This document shows, piece after piece, positions 13,256-22,654 of a DNA stretch of 24,112 bases. The notes beneath the pieces were generated by a model. The model made no database searches and was not told where the DNA came from. It worked only from the letters and a program-made list of their open reading frames with translations. The stretch spans positions 1 through 24,112 of IMG/VR virus record IMGVR_UViG_3300035034_002275, one strand, 5' to 3'. The position numbers and the translations under genes were made by a program. Source of the DNA: a virus. Numbering within the stretch: position 1 is the stretch's first letter; the number at the start of each line of letters is the position of its first letter.

Positions 13256-13757
13256 CGAGGCGTTTCAGAAGACGGTGTTCGATTGGGAGGGCGGCGACCG
13301 GCTGCACAACGTCCCGGGCGACCCGGGCGGGCTGACGAAGTACGGGATCTCGCAGCGGGCGTACCCGGCGCTTCGCATCGCGAGCCTGACGGAGTCGGCC
13401 GCGAAAGACATCTACCACGGAGACTACTGGCGCCCGCTCCGGGTGGGCGAGCTCCCCGACGCGCTGCGGTGGGACGTGTTCGACTTCGGCGTGAACGCCG
13501 GGCTGCGCCGGAGCGCGGTCGCCCTGCAGCGAGCGATCAATCACTGCCGCGGCGCGCGGGGGTATCCCGAGATCGCGACGGACGGGCAGATCGGGCCGCG
13601 GACGATCTCCGCGGCGCAGGGCTTGCCCGCGCTACGTCTGCTGCGCGTGTTCCGCGCGGTGCGGACGCAGCACTATATGATTCTGGCCGACAGGGGGATG
13701 GAGAAGTTTCTGGAGGGATGGCTGGACCGGGTGGACGGAACGGCGGGGAACGCCTAA
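13143..13757 (+). CDS. GH108 muramidase-type endolysin with N-terminal export signal
   Basis: A 204-residue lysin. The catalytic domain has FDWEGGD (E49 as acid) then PGDPGGLTKYGIS, the GH108 signature. A C-terminal PG_binding_3-type region follows (RAINHCRGARGYPEIATDGQ then IGPRTISA). The enzyme should cut peptidoglycan at the end of infection. The long form from ATG 13143 (AAGGAGGAG at 13130-13138) starts with about 27 hydrophobic residues (VSLISAILWWATAATPAAAV), a signal peptide or signal-arrest-release anchor. A second in-frame start, GTG 13245 with GGAGG at 13235-13239, would make a cytosolic form beginning at VNFSEAF. No separate holin gene is seen nearby. A terminator follows. Confidence 0.85.
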   Translation: MVSVSLISAILWWATAATPAAAVACAIPTTPEATVNFSEAFQKTVFDWEGGDRLHNVPGDPGGLTKYGISQRAYPALRIASLTESAAKDIYHGDYWRPLRVGELPDALRWDVFDFGVNAGLRRSAVALQRAINHCRGARGYPEIATDGQIGPRTISAAQGLPALRLLRVFRAVRTQHYMILADRGMEKFLEGWLDRVDGTAGNA

Positions 13758-13793
13758 AACCGCTCAGGATCGTTTCTAAGGGCCGCGGACGCA

Positions 13794-13829
13794 AAAAGGC
13801 CACTCCCGTACCCCCGGGAGTGGCCTTTT
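13794..13829. terminator. Bidirectional intrinsic terminator between convergent operons
   Basis: AAAAGGCCACTCCC (13794-13807) pairs perfectly with GGGAGTGGCCTTTT (13816-13829); G13808-C13815 adds a fifteenth pair around a TACCCC loop. The A-run on one side and T-run on the other make it work in both directions. It ends the replication/lysis block on the plus strand and the virion block on the minus strand. Confidence 0.9.
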
Positions 13830-13838
13830 GCGTGTCCG

Positions 13839-16800
13839 TCAGCCCTGCGGGCGCCTGTCGCGGAACCGTTGGCTCAGTAAACCGGCCGCCGCGGTGGGCG
13901 CCGCGAGCGGACCAAGCTGGAAGAACCCGAGGTCACGAGCGTCGTCCAGAGTCAGACGCCGCTGCGAACGGACCTCCGGTCGCGGGAACATGACCTGAGC
14001 CCCCGACTTTCCTGTCATCACCTCGCTCCGAGGAACCTCCAACTGAAACAGTCCGTACGGTGAATCCCTCATGGCCGCCTCGAACCTCTCCGGGCCGAGG
14101 TAGTTATTAGGCCGCTCCCTTAGCCCGCGGTGGGTCGCTGCGTCCGGGAACCCAAATATCATCCCGCCGCCGTAGGGATCCGCATGGCGCCCACTGAACC
14201 GCTCGGGGAAGTCCATTGACGGGCCGGGCACCATCAGGGTCGGAGCGGTGAGGGCGGCCTGATCGGCGCCCGCGCGCGGTCCCTGAAACGGCCCGCGCCC
14301 GGAGCCCGGATCCTCCACCCGGAACACGCTCCGCAGATCGTCCGCGGGCGCCATCGCGCCCTCCGGTAGCCGGTCGAGCACGCCAAGGCGCTCCCCGAGG
14401 GCCCGGGCGTGCGTCGGCCCGATCTGTGTAAACTGAGTGAACCGATCGAACATCTCCGGCGTCATGCTCGGGTTCTCGTGCAGGAAGCGGACCGACCCCT
14501 GCAGGCCGAGCCGGCTGGACTCTAACGCACGCTTCACGTCGGGCCCGACGCCCGCCATCCGCAGGGCGTCGTCCACCACGCGCCCCCAACCTCGGCCGCC
14601 CGGCAGAGCGGCGGCGCCGCCCGCTACGAGCATGCCCTCCTCACTACCGGATTCCGTCGCACCGAGCCCCGCGGCCACCGCGCCGAGGCCGAACAGCGCA
14701 CGTCGCTGCGCCACGCGATCGAGCCGCGCGGTCAGACCGAAGATGTCGGCCTCCCGGATCTGGCTCGGGTCGTAGTTCGCGAGACGCTCCGGGTCGGCCG
14801 GGACGAGCGGGGCGACTTCGATATTCACCTCGCGCAGCATGGCCGCGTTCTCCGGCTCGTTCAGGAGCGTGGCGAAGCTCGGGGCCTCCCCGATCTCCTG
14901 CCGTAGCTGGTTGAACGTGGGCGTACCACCCCCGTGCGCGGTCGTGCTCGACCCGAGGAGTTCCGCCGCCCGCGCTTCGAGCGTCTGGCCTCGTGCGAGC
15001 GGCTGCTCGCGGAGGTGCTTGATGACGCCCCACCGCATCGCCTGTACGTTCGACACGTCAACGGGCTGCCCCGTCATCTCGCTGAGGCGCGCGGCCGTCC
15101 GCCGGTAAGAGGGCGTCATGCCGAGCACGGCGATGTTGTCCACGCGGCGCGCGCGAACGCCGGGCGTTACCGGCCCGCCCCCCGCCCCCGCAAACTCGTG
15201 CGTGTCGATCACCGGGCGCGTCCGCACCCGGCCCTCCATCGAGCCGAGGATCGTCGCGTCCAGCAGGTTCGCGCCGAACGGATCGACCTTCACCCCGCTC
15301 AGGACACCCTGCGTGTTGCTCATGGCCGCTGCGCGCCGGCCGCCCGAGGCCGTCGGCTGTGGGGCGAACTGCCCTGCCGCCAGCAGGCGCCGGGAGATCA
15401 GGTCGTCGACGGGCGTGGTCAGCGCGGTGATCGCGTTGTTCGTCGTCGCACTCGGGAGGAGCTCCGTGCCCGCCGCGTCGACGATCTTACGGATAGCCTC
15501 CGGGCCCGTCGGTCTGCCGGCCTGCACCCAATCTCTCCAGATTTGGATCGCGCCCTTCGCGTTGCCCTCGATCGAGGTGCGCGGACTGCCGGCGGCCGCC
15601 ATCCATGCGAACCGGACCGCATCGTCCTCGCCGAAGGTCCGCAGGATCGTGTCCGCGCTCGAACGGTACCAAGCGTCGAGCTCCGCCCCGAGGAGAGCTT
15701 GGCTCGCCATCTCGCGCTCACCCGGCATGAGGCTCGCGATGTGCAGCGCCTCCTCGGCCCGGTGAGGGTTGTCCTGTTCCATCCGCAGGAACATACGTCG
15801 CTCGGGCGGGGTGAGGTCTTCGAGGAACTGCTCGCGGTGCGCGACGGCGCGCTCGGGCACGACCTTGTTGAGCTCCGCCCGGTAGAGCGCCTGCTCCGTC
15901 ATCGCCTCACCGGCCGTGACCGGGGGGCGCCCGGGGCCCGCGCCCTGCGCCGCTCGGGGCGTCGGGACCGGGGCGGACTTGAACTCGGGGTGCGCGAGGT
16001 TCAGGATGCTGTACTGATTGTTCTCGATCCCGTACTGGATCGCAGCGTCCTGATCGTCGAACGTCTTCGTAAGGTTGATCTCATGGCCGGAGCCTGTCGA
16101 GGTATCCGCGCCGCTCGCCGTACCGATCCTCAGATCGGGGTCGGCCCGTAGAGCGGCCTGCACCTCGGGGTCATCGATGAACGCACGGATGTCAGCCTCG
16201 GTGAAAGGCTCCTCCTGAATCCTCGGCGGGATGAGGTCCTCGGCCGCGACGGCCCACAGATCTTCGCCCGCGAGGGTCTCGCCGGTACGGGGGTCGATGG
16301 TGCTGCCGCCGTAATTGCTGTGACCTTCAAAGACGCCGCGCGTTGCCGGGGCCGGGTCGATAGGCCGCGCGCGAGCTTCCGCACCGGCCCCGCGCCGCAG
16401 GTCCGTAGCGGCGAGGAACGCCTGCTCCTGTGCGTCCGAGATCGGGCCCTCGCCCCTCCGCGCACGATCCGCGTTGATGCGGTCAAGGCGCTCGCGGTGG
16501 GGCCCGTCGATCGGGGGGCGCTCGGCCGCGGCCCTGCGGAGCTCCTCCGCGTCCACGGGGTACGGACCTTTCGAGTAAAACTCGGCCCATTCCGACAGAG
16601 GAGCGTCCGGGGCGGGCCGCTGGTCGCGCAACGCCTCGCGCCGGGCGGCAACGTCGGCCATCGCCGCGTCCGCCTGAGCGGGCGTGACCATCCCCAACTG
16701 CTCGGACTCGTCCGCGCCAAACCGGCGTCCCGTATTCTCGCGGTTGAGGAACACGCCTTCCGGCGTACCGTCGTCCACGATGAAGCCCGCGGTCATATCT

Positions 16801-18257
16801 TCCAGCGGCATGTCGCGAGTGATTTTCCCGTCCTCCAGCGCCTTCATCTCCACGTTCATGTGCATCGGGTCGCCCCGGAGGATCTCGCCACTCTCCAGCC
16901 GGTAGGCGGCCTCTAGCGGCTTCTCCCCGGGCCGTACCGGGGGTAGATCGGGCATGGGCTCGGGAGCGGTACGCGGGTCGATGTAGTTGCCCATGTCGTC
17001 CACGGCGCTCGCCCCGCCCGGGAGCCCCTCAGCGTCCGCGCGCTGGCGCAGGAACGCGAGCTCGTCGCCGGTGAGGTTGGGATCAACCGGAGCGCCCTGC
17101 TCCGAGGCGAACTTGTGGATCTTGTCGTCCGCCGCCCTCACGGCGTCGTCCACCACTTCCGGGTTGACGGCGTTCCCCTGCAACAACGCCCGAGCTTCGT
17201 CGCTCGTACGCGCCACGCCCTGATCGGCCTCGGCGATGATGCTGGACTCACCACGCTTCACGCCCACCACCTTCGCGGCCTGCGCTCGGGTATGGGCCGT
17301 ACCGGCCGCCAGATTGTAGGCCCCGCCGCCCGCGTGGGAGAACTCGTCGAGCGCGCTCTCTACGTGGATGTTGCCGAGGCGGTTGCGCACCCCCGGCTCC
17401 TCGATGTTCGCCAACCAGTGCGAGCGCCCCGTGGGGACGAACACACCGCGCGCCTCATCGAACCACCCGGGCAGCATGGTGTGGCCCTGCTCGACCAGCC
17501 TCAAGACCTCGGCCCGCGCCGTCGGGGTGATGCTCGTCAGATCGAGCTTGGCGAGCGTGCCGATTTTCCGCGCGGCGGCGATCGGAATGAGGGCCGCACC
17601 GAGCATCGCGTCGATCCCACCCTCGAACAGGCCGCGCTGTAGCGGCGAGGCGTCAGGACCGAGGAACGAGAACTCGGGCACCGTGGCGCCGATACCCCCG
17701 GACAGGAGGGCGGGGCCGGCTACCGGGCCGCCCATGTTAGCGGCGGCACCGTAGCCACCGAACAGCGTAGCGCCCGTACCGAGGACGCGCCCGGTCATCG
17801 CCGCGCCCGGGTGCCGTGCCTCGATCTGCGTCAGCGGACGGTTGAAGGTCTCCTCGCCGAGACGCTCTGCGGCGCCCTTGGCGCCCGCCATGTCGAGGAG
17901 CCCCGCTACGGGGCGTGCGACCTCCAGCGGCCCGCGGAGCATCCCCACGGCCGTCGCCCGCGCCGCGTCCGAGTTGCCGGAGATGATACCGTCCCGGGTC
18001 GTCTCCATCGTCGCGTCGAGCAGCCCACGGGCCGCGCCCTCAAACTGATCCCGGTGACCACTGCGGCGACGGCGGTCTATGTTCCGGTCGAAGTCGAGGC
18101 GCTGGTTCTGAGTGCGCGACTTCACCACCGACCGGAGCGACTCCAGCCCGTGAACCCCCGGCACGTTTGCCTGTAAGATGAGCGCGTTGATCCGGCCGAG
18201 CGAAGTGCCGGAGGTCTCCAGCATCTCCATCGCGCGTAACAGTTCCTCTGGATTCAT
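13839..18257 (-). CDS. Giant virion/ejection-type protein (1472 residues)
   Basis: The last gene of the minus-strand operon, starting in an ATGA overlap with the neck protein gene. The N-terminus (NPEELLRAMEML, then INALILQANVPGVHGLESL) resembles that of the 551-residue protein upstream. Gly/Ala-rich, weakly hydrophobic stretches (residues about 145-200) and a long charged, Pro-rich middle follow. Residues roughly 880-1000 (VRFAWMAAAGSPRTSIEGNA, GAIQIWRDWVQAGRPTGPEA, GVKVDPFGANLLD) are reminiscent of a conserved DUF7178-like module in large phage proteins, but that match is tentative. A Gly/Ala-rich segment near 1200 (ALFGLGAVAAGLGA) could insert in membranes. Length, position and composition fit an internal ejection protein that enters the cell with the DNA. 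No catalytic motif is secure. Confidence 0.7.
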   Translation of the reverse strand: MNPEELLRAMEMLETSGTSLGRINALILQANVPGVHGLESLRSVVKSRTQNQRLDFDRNIDRRRRSGHRDQFEGAARGLLDATMETTRDGIISGNSDAARATAVGMLRGPLEVARPVAGLLDMAGAKGAAERLGEETFNRPLTQIEARHPGAAMTGRVLGTGATLFGGYGAAANMGGPVAGPALLSGGIGATVPEFSFLGPDASPLQRGLFEGGIDAMLGAALIPIAAARKIGTLAKLDLTSITPTARAEVLRLVEQGHTMLPGWFDEARGVFVPTGRSHWLANIEEPGVRNRLGNIHVESALDEFSHAGGGAYNLAAGTAHTRAQAAKVVGVKRGESSIIAEADQGVARTSDEARALLQGNAVNPEVVDDAVRAADDKIHKFASEQGAPVDPNLTGDELAFLRQRADAEGLPGGASAVDDMGNYIDPRTAPEPMPDLPPVRPGEKPLEAAYRLESGEILRGDPMHMNVEMKALEDGKITRDMPLEDMTAGFIVDDGTPEGVFLNRENTGRRFGADESEQLGMVTPAQADAAMADVAARREALRDQRPAPDAPLSEWAEFYSKGPYPVDAEELRRAAAERPPIDGPHRERLDRINADRARRGEGPISDAQEQAFLAATDLRRGAGAEARARPIDPAPATRGVFEGHSNYGGSTIDPRTGETLAGEDLWAVAAEDLIPPRIQEEPFTEADIRAFIDDPEVQAALRADPDLRIGTASGADTSTGSGHEINLTKTFDDQDAAIQYGIENNQYSILNLAHPEFKSAPVPTPRAAQGAGPGRPPVTAGEAMTEQALYRAELNKVVPERAVAHREQFLEDLTPPERRMFLRMEQDNPHRAEEALHIASLMPGEREMASQALLGAELDAWYRSSADTILRTFGEDDAVRFAWMAAAGSPRTSIEGNAKGAIQIWRDWVQAGRPTGPEAIRKIVDAAGTELLPSATTNNAITALTTPVDDLISRRLLAAGQFAPQPTASGGRRAAAMSNTQGVLSGVKVDPFGANLLDATILGSMEGRVRTRPVIDTHEFAGAGGGPVTPGVRARRVDNIAVLGMTPSYRRTAARLSEMTGQPVDVSNVQAMRWGVIKHLREQPLARGQTLEARAAELLGSSTTAHGGGTPTFNQLRQEIGEAPSFATLLNEPENAAMLREVNIEVAPLVPADPERLANYDPSQIREADIFGLTARLDRVAQRRALFGLGAVAAGLGATESGSEEGMLVAGGAAALPGGRGWGRVVDDALRMAGVGPDVKRALESSRLGLQGSVRFLHENPSMTPEMFDRFTQFTQIGPTHARALGERLGVLDRLPEGAMAPADDLRSVFRVEDPGSGRGPFQGPRAGADQAALTAPTLMVPGPSMDFPERFSGRHADPYGGGMIFGFPDAATHRGLRERPNNYLGPERFEAAMRDSPYGLFQLEVPRSEVMTGKSGAQVMFPRPEVRSQRRLTLDDARDLGFFQLGPLAAPTAAAGLLSQRFRDRRPQG

Positions 18258-19756
18258 CTCCGCCCTCCCGGCACCACGTCAAGGCGCGGAACACCCACGC
18301 GCCAGTTCGGTTGAACCTGTGTCATCCGCAGTCGCACCTGCCGCGCGGTCTGCCGGATGCTCGTCTGCTCGGACAGAGTGAACGGACCGAACTCGGTCTC
18401 GTCCCCGTCCGGGTAGAACTTCAAGAACAGGGTCGCGCTCACGTCGCCCACCGTCTTGTCGTCAGGAATGAGGTAGAGCATCGAGAACACCTGATCGCCC
18501 TCGCCAAGCTCCAGAGGGCCGCCCTCGGCGAACGGTACGAGGCTACTATAGTCCTCGCCGCGCTCGTGCTCGAACAGGGTGTACTCGTCCGTGGCGGTCT
18601 TGCCGATCATGAGCGGGTACTGGTTCGGCGAGCGGTCGATCCCGTAGGTGCGCGAGAGTTCACCGAACATCCAGAATTCGTGAATCCAGTTGTAGCTCAC
18701 GTAGCGGTCGTTCGACGCGGACCCGGCCGAGGGGTAGTACCAAGTGACCTCACCGTAGTCGGAGTTCGTAGTGCAGAATACCAGCGACCGCTGAACGGTG
18801 TTGAAGTCGCTGAACACGTAATCGCCCACCTCGCTCGGGAGGGGCTTCACGAACCCGTCGTAGCGGAAGAACCCGCGTTTGCCCATCCAGAACGCGAGCG
18901 AGCCAAACATGCCGACCGCGTGGCGGGAGATGATCCCGCAGTTCGCGCCGGCCTGAGAGACCTTGTAGATCGCCGTGCCGCCCACGAACTCCATGCGCTG
19001 CAGGTCCGTGTCGGTCCAGATCAGGGTCTCGTCCTTGCCCCGGCGACCGCACATCAGTTCCCCGTTCCCGGGGAGGGGGTAGTCGCCCGCGAAGCTGTCG
19101 CTCGCCGCGGTCCAGTCCGTGCGGTCGTCCTGATCGGACCACGCGAGGGCCCGGCGATCGCCGTCCGCCCCGAGGGCCACCAGTACGCGCTCGGGCGTTA
19201 CGACGATCGCGGTCGCGGTAGGCGCGTTCGCGACCGCCGTCAGGTCGTTCCCGGTGTCGAGATCCCACTCGTAGATCTTCCCGGTGGGTACGTGGCACGC
19301 GACGAGGACCTCCCCGAACGTGTCGAACTGCCACGAGGAGGCCTCGACAATCTGGTTCTTCACGTCGGAGACGACACCGCCGTACGGGCCCGCGCCATAG
19401 AAGCCTTCGCCGTACGCCGCGCCGTCCACCACAGTGGCCTCTTCCTCGCCGGCCACGAGGTCGCCCGGGGTGATCTCCGTCAGCGTACCGACGGAGTATC
19501 CCCACACCTTCGACGCGCCGCCGAAAGCGAGGTACATGACACCCACGTCGTCCCTCCAGCCGAGCATGCCGCGGATCGGCTGATCGAACGTGATGTCCGC
19601 GTCGGTGCTCAACGTGGCCGCCTGCCAGCCGCCGATCGGCTGTAGGGCCCCCTCGTACCAGCGGACGAGGTTCATGTCGTAAATGCGCCCCATCGACTGA
19701 TACTCCGTACCGTTGCGATAAGCTCCGGGCGGGTACGCCAGTTTCACGAGCGGCAT
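18254..19756 (-). CDS. P22 gp10-like packaged-DNA stabilisation / neck protein
   Basis: A 500-residue, beta-rich protein without signal or membrane segments. It starts MPLVKLAYPPGAYRNGTEYQ and runs through repeated short beta blades, for example ALAWSDQDDRTDW, ETLIWTDTDLQRMEFVGG, SLAFWMGKRGFFRYDGFVKP and YYPSAGSASNDRYVSYNWI. This resembles the P22 gp10 family of tail-hub or packaged-DNA stabilisation proteins (usual length about 470), which close the portal after packaging and carry the tail needle. The start codon shares one base with the previous stop (TGATG). It is the clearest marker that the window belongs to a short-tailed phage. Confidence 0.8.
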   Translation of the reverse strand: MPLVKLAYPPGAYRNGTEYQSMGRIYDMNLVRWYEGALQPIGGWQAATLSTDADITFDQPIRGMLGWRDDVGVMYLAFGGASKVWGYSVGTLTEITPGDLVAGEEEATVVDGAAYGEGFYGAGPYGGVVSDVKNQIVEASSWQFDTFGEVLVACHVPTGKIYEWDLDTGNDLTAVANAPTATAIVVTPERVLVALGADGDRRALAWSDQDDRTDWTAASDSFAGDYPLPGNGELMCGRRGKDETLIWTDTDLQRMEFVGGTAIYKVSQAGANCGIISRHAVGMFGSLAFWMGKRGFFRYDGFVKPLPSEVGDYVFSDFNTVQRSLVFCTTNSDYGEVTWYYPSAGSASNDRYVSYNWIHEFWMFGELSRTYGIDRSPNQYPLMIGKTATDEYTLFEHERGEDYSSLVPFAEGGPLELGEGDQVFSMLYLIPDDKTVGDVSATLFLKFYPDGDETEFGPFTLSEQTSIRQTARQVRLRMTQVQPNWRVGVPRLDVVPGGRR

Positions 19757-21411
19757 CAGTAGCTCCCACCGAGCCCGGTATTCAGCAGGCCCCCCGGGCT
19801 GGAGACATCTAACGGGGCCGGATCGTTCGGGGCGAGCAGGCCTTGGGGCTCCACCATCGACCCGAACAGTCTGCCGACCTCGGTCTGACCCGTCTGCCTC
19901 GCGACGTTACCGGCCCCCTGTGTGGCGACCCGGGCGAGCGCGCCCGACCGGATCAGTTCGCTCGCCCGTTCGGCGCCGCCATCCTCCAGCAGAAGCTCGC
20001 TGATGAGTTCCCCGACCCGCTGACGGCGGGACTCCATGTTGAACAACTCCGAACGCACCGCGCCCGAGCTTACCGTCGGCAGCCCCGGATCGAAGGCGGG
20101 GAACGCCGCATCAATCGCCGCCTGAAACCGCTCCCGGCCCTGCACGCGATCCATAAGCTCGGCGTACTGTCTACGCGCCGGCCGGAATCCCGGGACGAGT
20201 TGGTCGAGGTACGAGTCGAGCCGCTGACTGGCCGCGATCGCGTCGCCGATCTCATGCGAGAGGGCCGGCGGCTTCATCTGCCGGGAAAGAAGCTCCCGGA
20301 CGGACTGGAGCTCCCGGAAGTTCAAGTTGTTGACCCCGGACGCGGAACCGCGTACCCGGGCAAGAATCTCGTTCGTAACCGGATTGGACCGAAGGAAGCG
20401 CAGGAGCTTCGGGTCGTCCACCGCCACGTTCGTGTCCTCCAGCGGCTTCCAGATAGCGCGCTTCGCCGCCGCCACCTGCTCGGGGTTCACCCGAGCGCGC
20501 AGCGCCGTGATGGCCGTCTCCGGCCGACTGACGGCCGTTCGCAGTGCGCCCGGCGCCTGCGCGCCGAAGGCAGGGATGTCGGCGAGCACCGCATCGTCGC
20601 CGAGCGCCCGTACGGCCCCGGGAAGATCCCCGGGCGCCAAGCCGGCCCGCTGTGCCGTCCGGGTGAGCGCCGCCCGTGCCGCCTGCGACGTGGTGCGGAA
20701 AAGCCCTCCAGCGACGCGCATAGCGGCCTGACCGCCGGCAACTGCGCCCTGCGCCCCGACCCCTAGCATAGCCCCCGCCCCCGCGCCGGCCGCCGTCGGA
20801 AGTGCCCGTTCGACGGGACCGCCCTCGGCCTCGCCCGCGGCGATAAGTCCGCCCTCAATAGCGCCCGTTCCGGCCGCCGCTCTCCCGGTACGGAGGGCGC
20901 CGCCACCGCCGCGCATCGCGTCGAACAATCCTCGGCCCGCGAACGGAGCGGTCGCGACGATGCCGGCCCCTTCCGCGGCCAACGAGGCGCCGGGGTTCGT
21001 CGTGCGGAGCGCGTCCACGCGCTCACGGGAACCTTCTACGGTCTCGTCCCACGCGGCCAGCGCGGCGTCCGAAGCCCCGCGCAGCCCTTCGCCGCCCATG
21101 AGGGCCTCGACGCCCGCGCGCTGCGACGCGAAGCCGCCCGCCGCTTCGTCCGCCCACCCGAACGTCGCGCCCTGCGCGAACATGCGGTTGAAGTTCGATA
21201 CGGGGGAGTGCTCCGTCGCCACCCGAAGATCCTGCGCCCGCGCCTCCTCGGCCCGAACGATCGGGTCCGCGGCAAGCTGGAGCGACATCAGGCCGGGGAT
21301 CTGCCCGTTGGTGATTTGCCGGATGCGCTCGTTCACCTCGTTGTACGACGCACCCTGCCGCATGGCCTCCTGCGCCCCACGAAGAAGTTGTGCAAGACGT
21401 TCGGGGTCCAT
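19756..21411 (-). CDS. Ejection/internal virion protein (551 residues)
   Basis: Starts at ATG 21411, two bases before the previous stop, with GGGAGGAAA upstream on the minus strand. The N-terminal helix region (MDPERLAQLLRGAQEAM, then NERIRQITNGQIPGLMSLQ) is followed by GATFGWADEAAGG. Next come long Gly/Ala-rich, mildly hydrophobic stretches (about residues 145-240: LAAEGAGIVATAPFAG and TAAGAGAGAMLGVGAQGAVA), then a helical, Arg/Glu-rich C-terminal half. Such layouts are typical of phage DNA-ejection proteins that leave the virion and form a conduit through the envelope. I find no enzyme motif. It precedes the neck protein gene, as ejection genes often do in P22-like phages. Confidence 0.65.
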   Translation of the reverse strand: MDPERLAQLLRGAQEAMRQGASYNEVNERIRQITNGQIPGLMSLQLAADPIVRAEEARAQDLRVATEHSPVSNFNRMFAQGATFGWADEAAGGFASQRAGVEALMGGEGLRGASDAALAAWDETVEGSRERVDALRTTNPGASLAAEGAGIVATAPFAGRGLFDAMRGGGGALRTGRAAAGTGAIEGGLIAAGEAEGGPVERALPTAAGAGAGAMLGVGAQGAVAGGQAAMRVAGGLFRTTSQAARAALTRTAQRAGLAPGDLPGAVRALGDDAVLADIPAFGAQAPGALRTAVSRPETAITALRARVNPEQVAAAKRAIWKPLEDTNVAVDDPKLLRFLRSNPVTNEILARVRGSASGVNNLNFRELQSVRELLSRQMKPPALSHEIGDAIAASQRLDSYLDQLVPGFRPARRQYAELMDRVQGRERFQAAIDAAFPAFDPGLPTVSSGAVRSELFNMESRRQRVGELISELLLEDGGAERASELIRSGALARVATQGAGNVARQTGQTEVGRLFGSMVEPQGLLAPNDPAPLDVSSPGGLLNTGLGGSY

Positions 21412-21412
21412 A

Positions 21413-22654
21413 TTAATTTCCTCCCGGAATCAGGTCGCTGAACTCTCCGGCACCGCCGGAACCGGCCGGGCCGCCGAAGGTCGGGGGAGCGAAGCCGTCC
21501 ATGCCGCTCTGGGCCCGGAACATCTCCAGAACTTCGGGACCAGCGATCATCTCGTCCTTGATGATGTCGGCCTCCAACCCCTGCAAGGTCTGCTCGATAT
21601 TCCCGATCGTATCTCCCTCATCGAAACCGAAGTCTCGGTAGATCAGATCGCGAGCCTGTACGGCCGTGATACCGCGGACGCCGGCCTCCCGGTGCGCGAT
21701 CCTGTCGATGAAGACACCGAGCGCGTTGAGGAACTCCTGCGTCTCCGGGTCAATCCGGTGCCGCTGCGAGAGTACGGTCGTAAGTACCCCGTTCTGCTCG
21801 TAGCGGAGCCGGTCGAACCGGAGGCCGCGCAGCGGGTTCTCGGGGTTCTCCGCCATCCGCTGTTGGAGGTAGTTCTTGATGATGCCGTAGCTCAAGCGGT
21901 TGGGCACGGCCAGTGACGCCGCCTCGTACTGTTCCGTCGTGAAGCCCTTCGAGGGGTCTGGCGTCTCCGCCAGCCACGGCTCGCCGATGGTCTCCCCCGT
22001 CTCCGGGTTACGGAACACGTTGTAGACCTGCCCGTCGGGGCCGAGGAACTCGGTCTGCACGCCGCGCATCGTCTCCGCCTGCGGGATCGCGCCTACGAGA
22101 AGCTGACCGTCGAGGCCGACGTAGGCGCCTTTCTTCCCGTCCCACGAAGCGAGTACGACCTCGCCGTTGAGCAGGCGCACCGGCTTCGGCGCTTCCAGAT
22201 TTCGTTCCGGGGCTTGGGCCTTGCCGAGCGGGGCGATCGTAGCCCCGGTCTGCTTGTTGATGAGGTCCATCGAACCGTCGGGGCGCGTGATGACCTGTGT
22301 TTCCAGTTCACCGGGCTCGGGCCGGGACGCCAGAATCGACTTCGCCTCACCGGACGCGAACGTCTGCCCGGCGAGCGCGGCCTTGCCGATGACGGACATC
22401 AGTCCGCCCCGCTGCATGTTGCCCGTGGCGAGGAGGCCGGTGGCCCCCGCGCGCATGAGCGCCTGCCGGCGGACGCGATCGTTCTCTCCCGCGCTCAGGC
22501 GAGGGTCGGCCGGGCCGGAGAACGCCTGCTCCAGAGGAGGACGTCCCGGGGGCGCGGCCGGCGCTGCCGGAGGTGCCGCAGCGGGGTTAGCCTGCTGCGT
22601 CGCGTGCTGGGCGAGAAGTAGCTGCGCGAGCGGAGAGTCGAAGACGGTAGGCAT
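21413..22654 (-). CDS. Hypothetical virion protein
   Basis: A 413-residue protein starting in a TAATG overlap with the upstream gene. The N-terminus has a Pro/Ala-rich linker (ANPAAAPPAAPAAPPGRPP), then a short Gly-rich segment. The middle contains beta repeats around QVITRPDGSMDLINKQTG, RLLNGEVVLASWDGKKGAYV and EFLGPDGQVYNVFRNPETGE, suggesting small beta-hairpin units. The C-terminal half is helical (YGIIKNYLQQRMAENPENP, FLNALGVFIDRIAHREAG). I do not recognise a family. Placement between the N-terminally hydrophobic protein and the ejection protein suggests a structural or ejection partner. Confidence 0.65.
   Translation of the reverse strand: MPTVFDSPLAQLLLAQHATQQANPAAAPPAAPAAPPGRPPLEQAFSGPADPRLSAGENDRVRRQALMRAGATGLLATGNMQRGGLMSVIGKAALAGQTFASGEAKSILASRPEPGELETQVITRPDGSMDLINKQTGATIAPLGKAQAPERNLEAPKPVRLLNGEVVLASWDGKKGAYVGLDGQLLVGAIPQAETMRGVQTEFLGPDGQVYNVFRNPETGETIGEPWLAETPDPSKGFTTEQYEAASLAVPNRLSYGIIKNYLQQRMAENPENPLRGLRFDRLRYEQNGVLTTVLSQRHRIDPETQEFLNALGVFIDRIAHREAGVRGITAVQARDLIYRDFGFDEGDTIGNIEQTLQGLEADIIKDEMIAGPEVLEMFRAQSGMDGFAPPTFGGPAGSGGAGEFSDLIPGGN

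Noticed and set aside
14934-16151. 405-codon plus-strand open frame
   Set aside because: Antisense to the 1472-residue virion gene, Arg/His/Val-rich, and isolated from any other plus-strand gene in that region.
18311-19645. 444-codon plus-strand open frame
   Set aside because: Complement of the gp10-like gene. Its composition is that of a shadow frame, and it sits against the direction of the operon.
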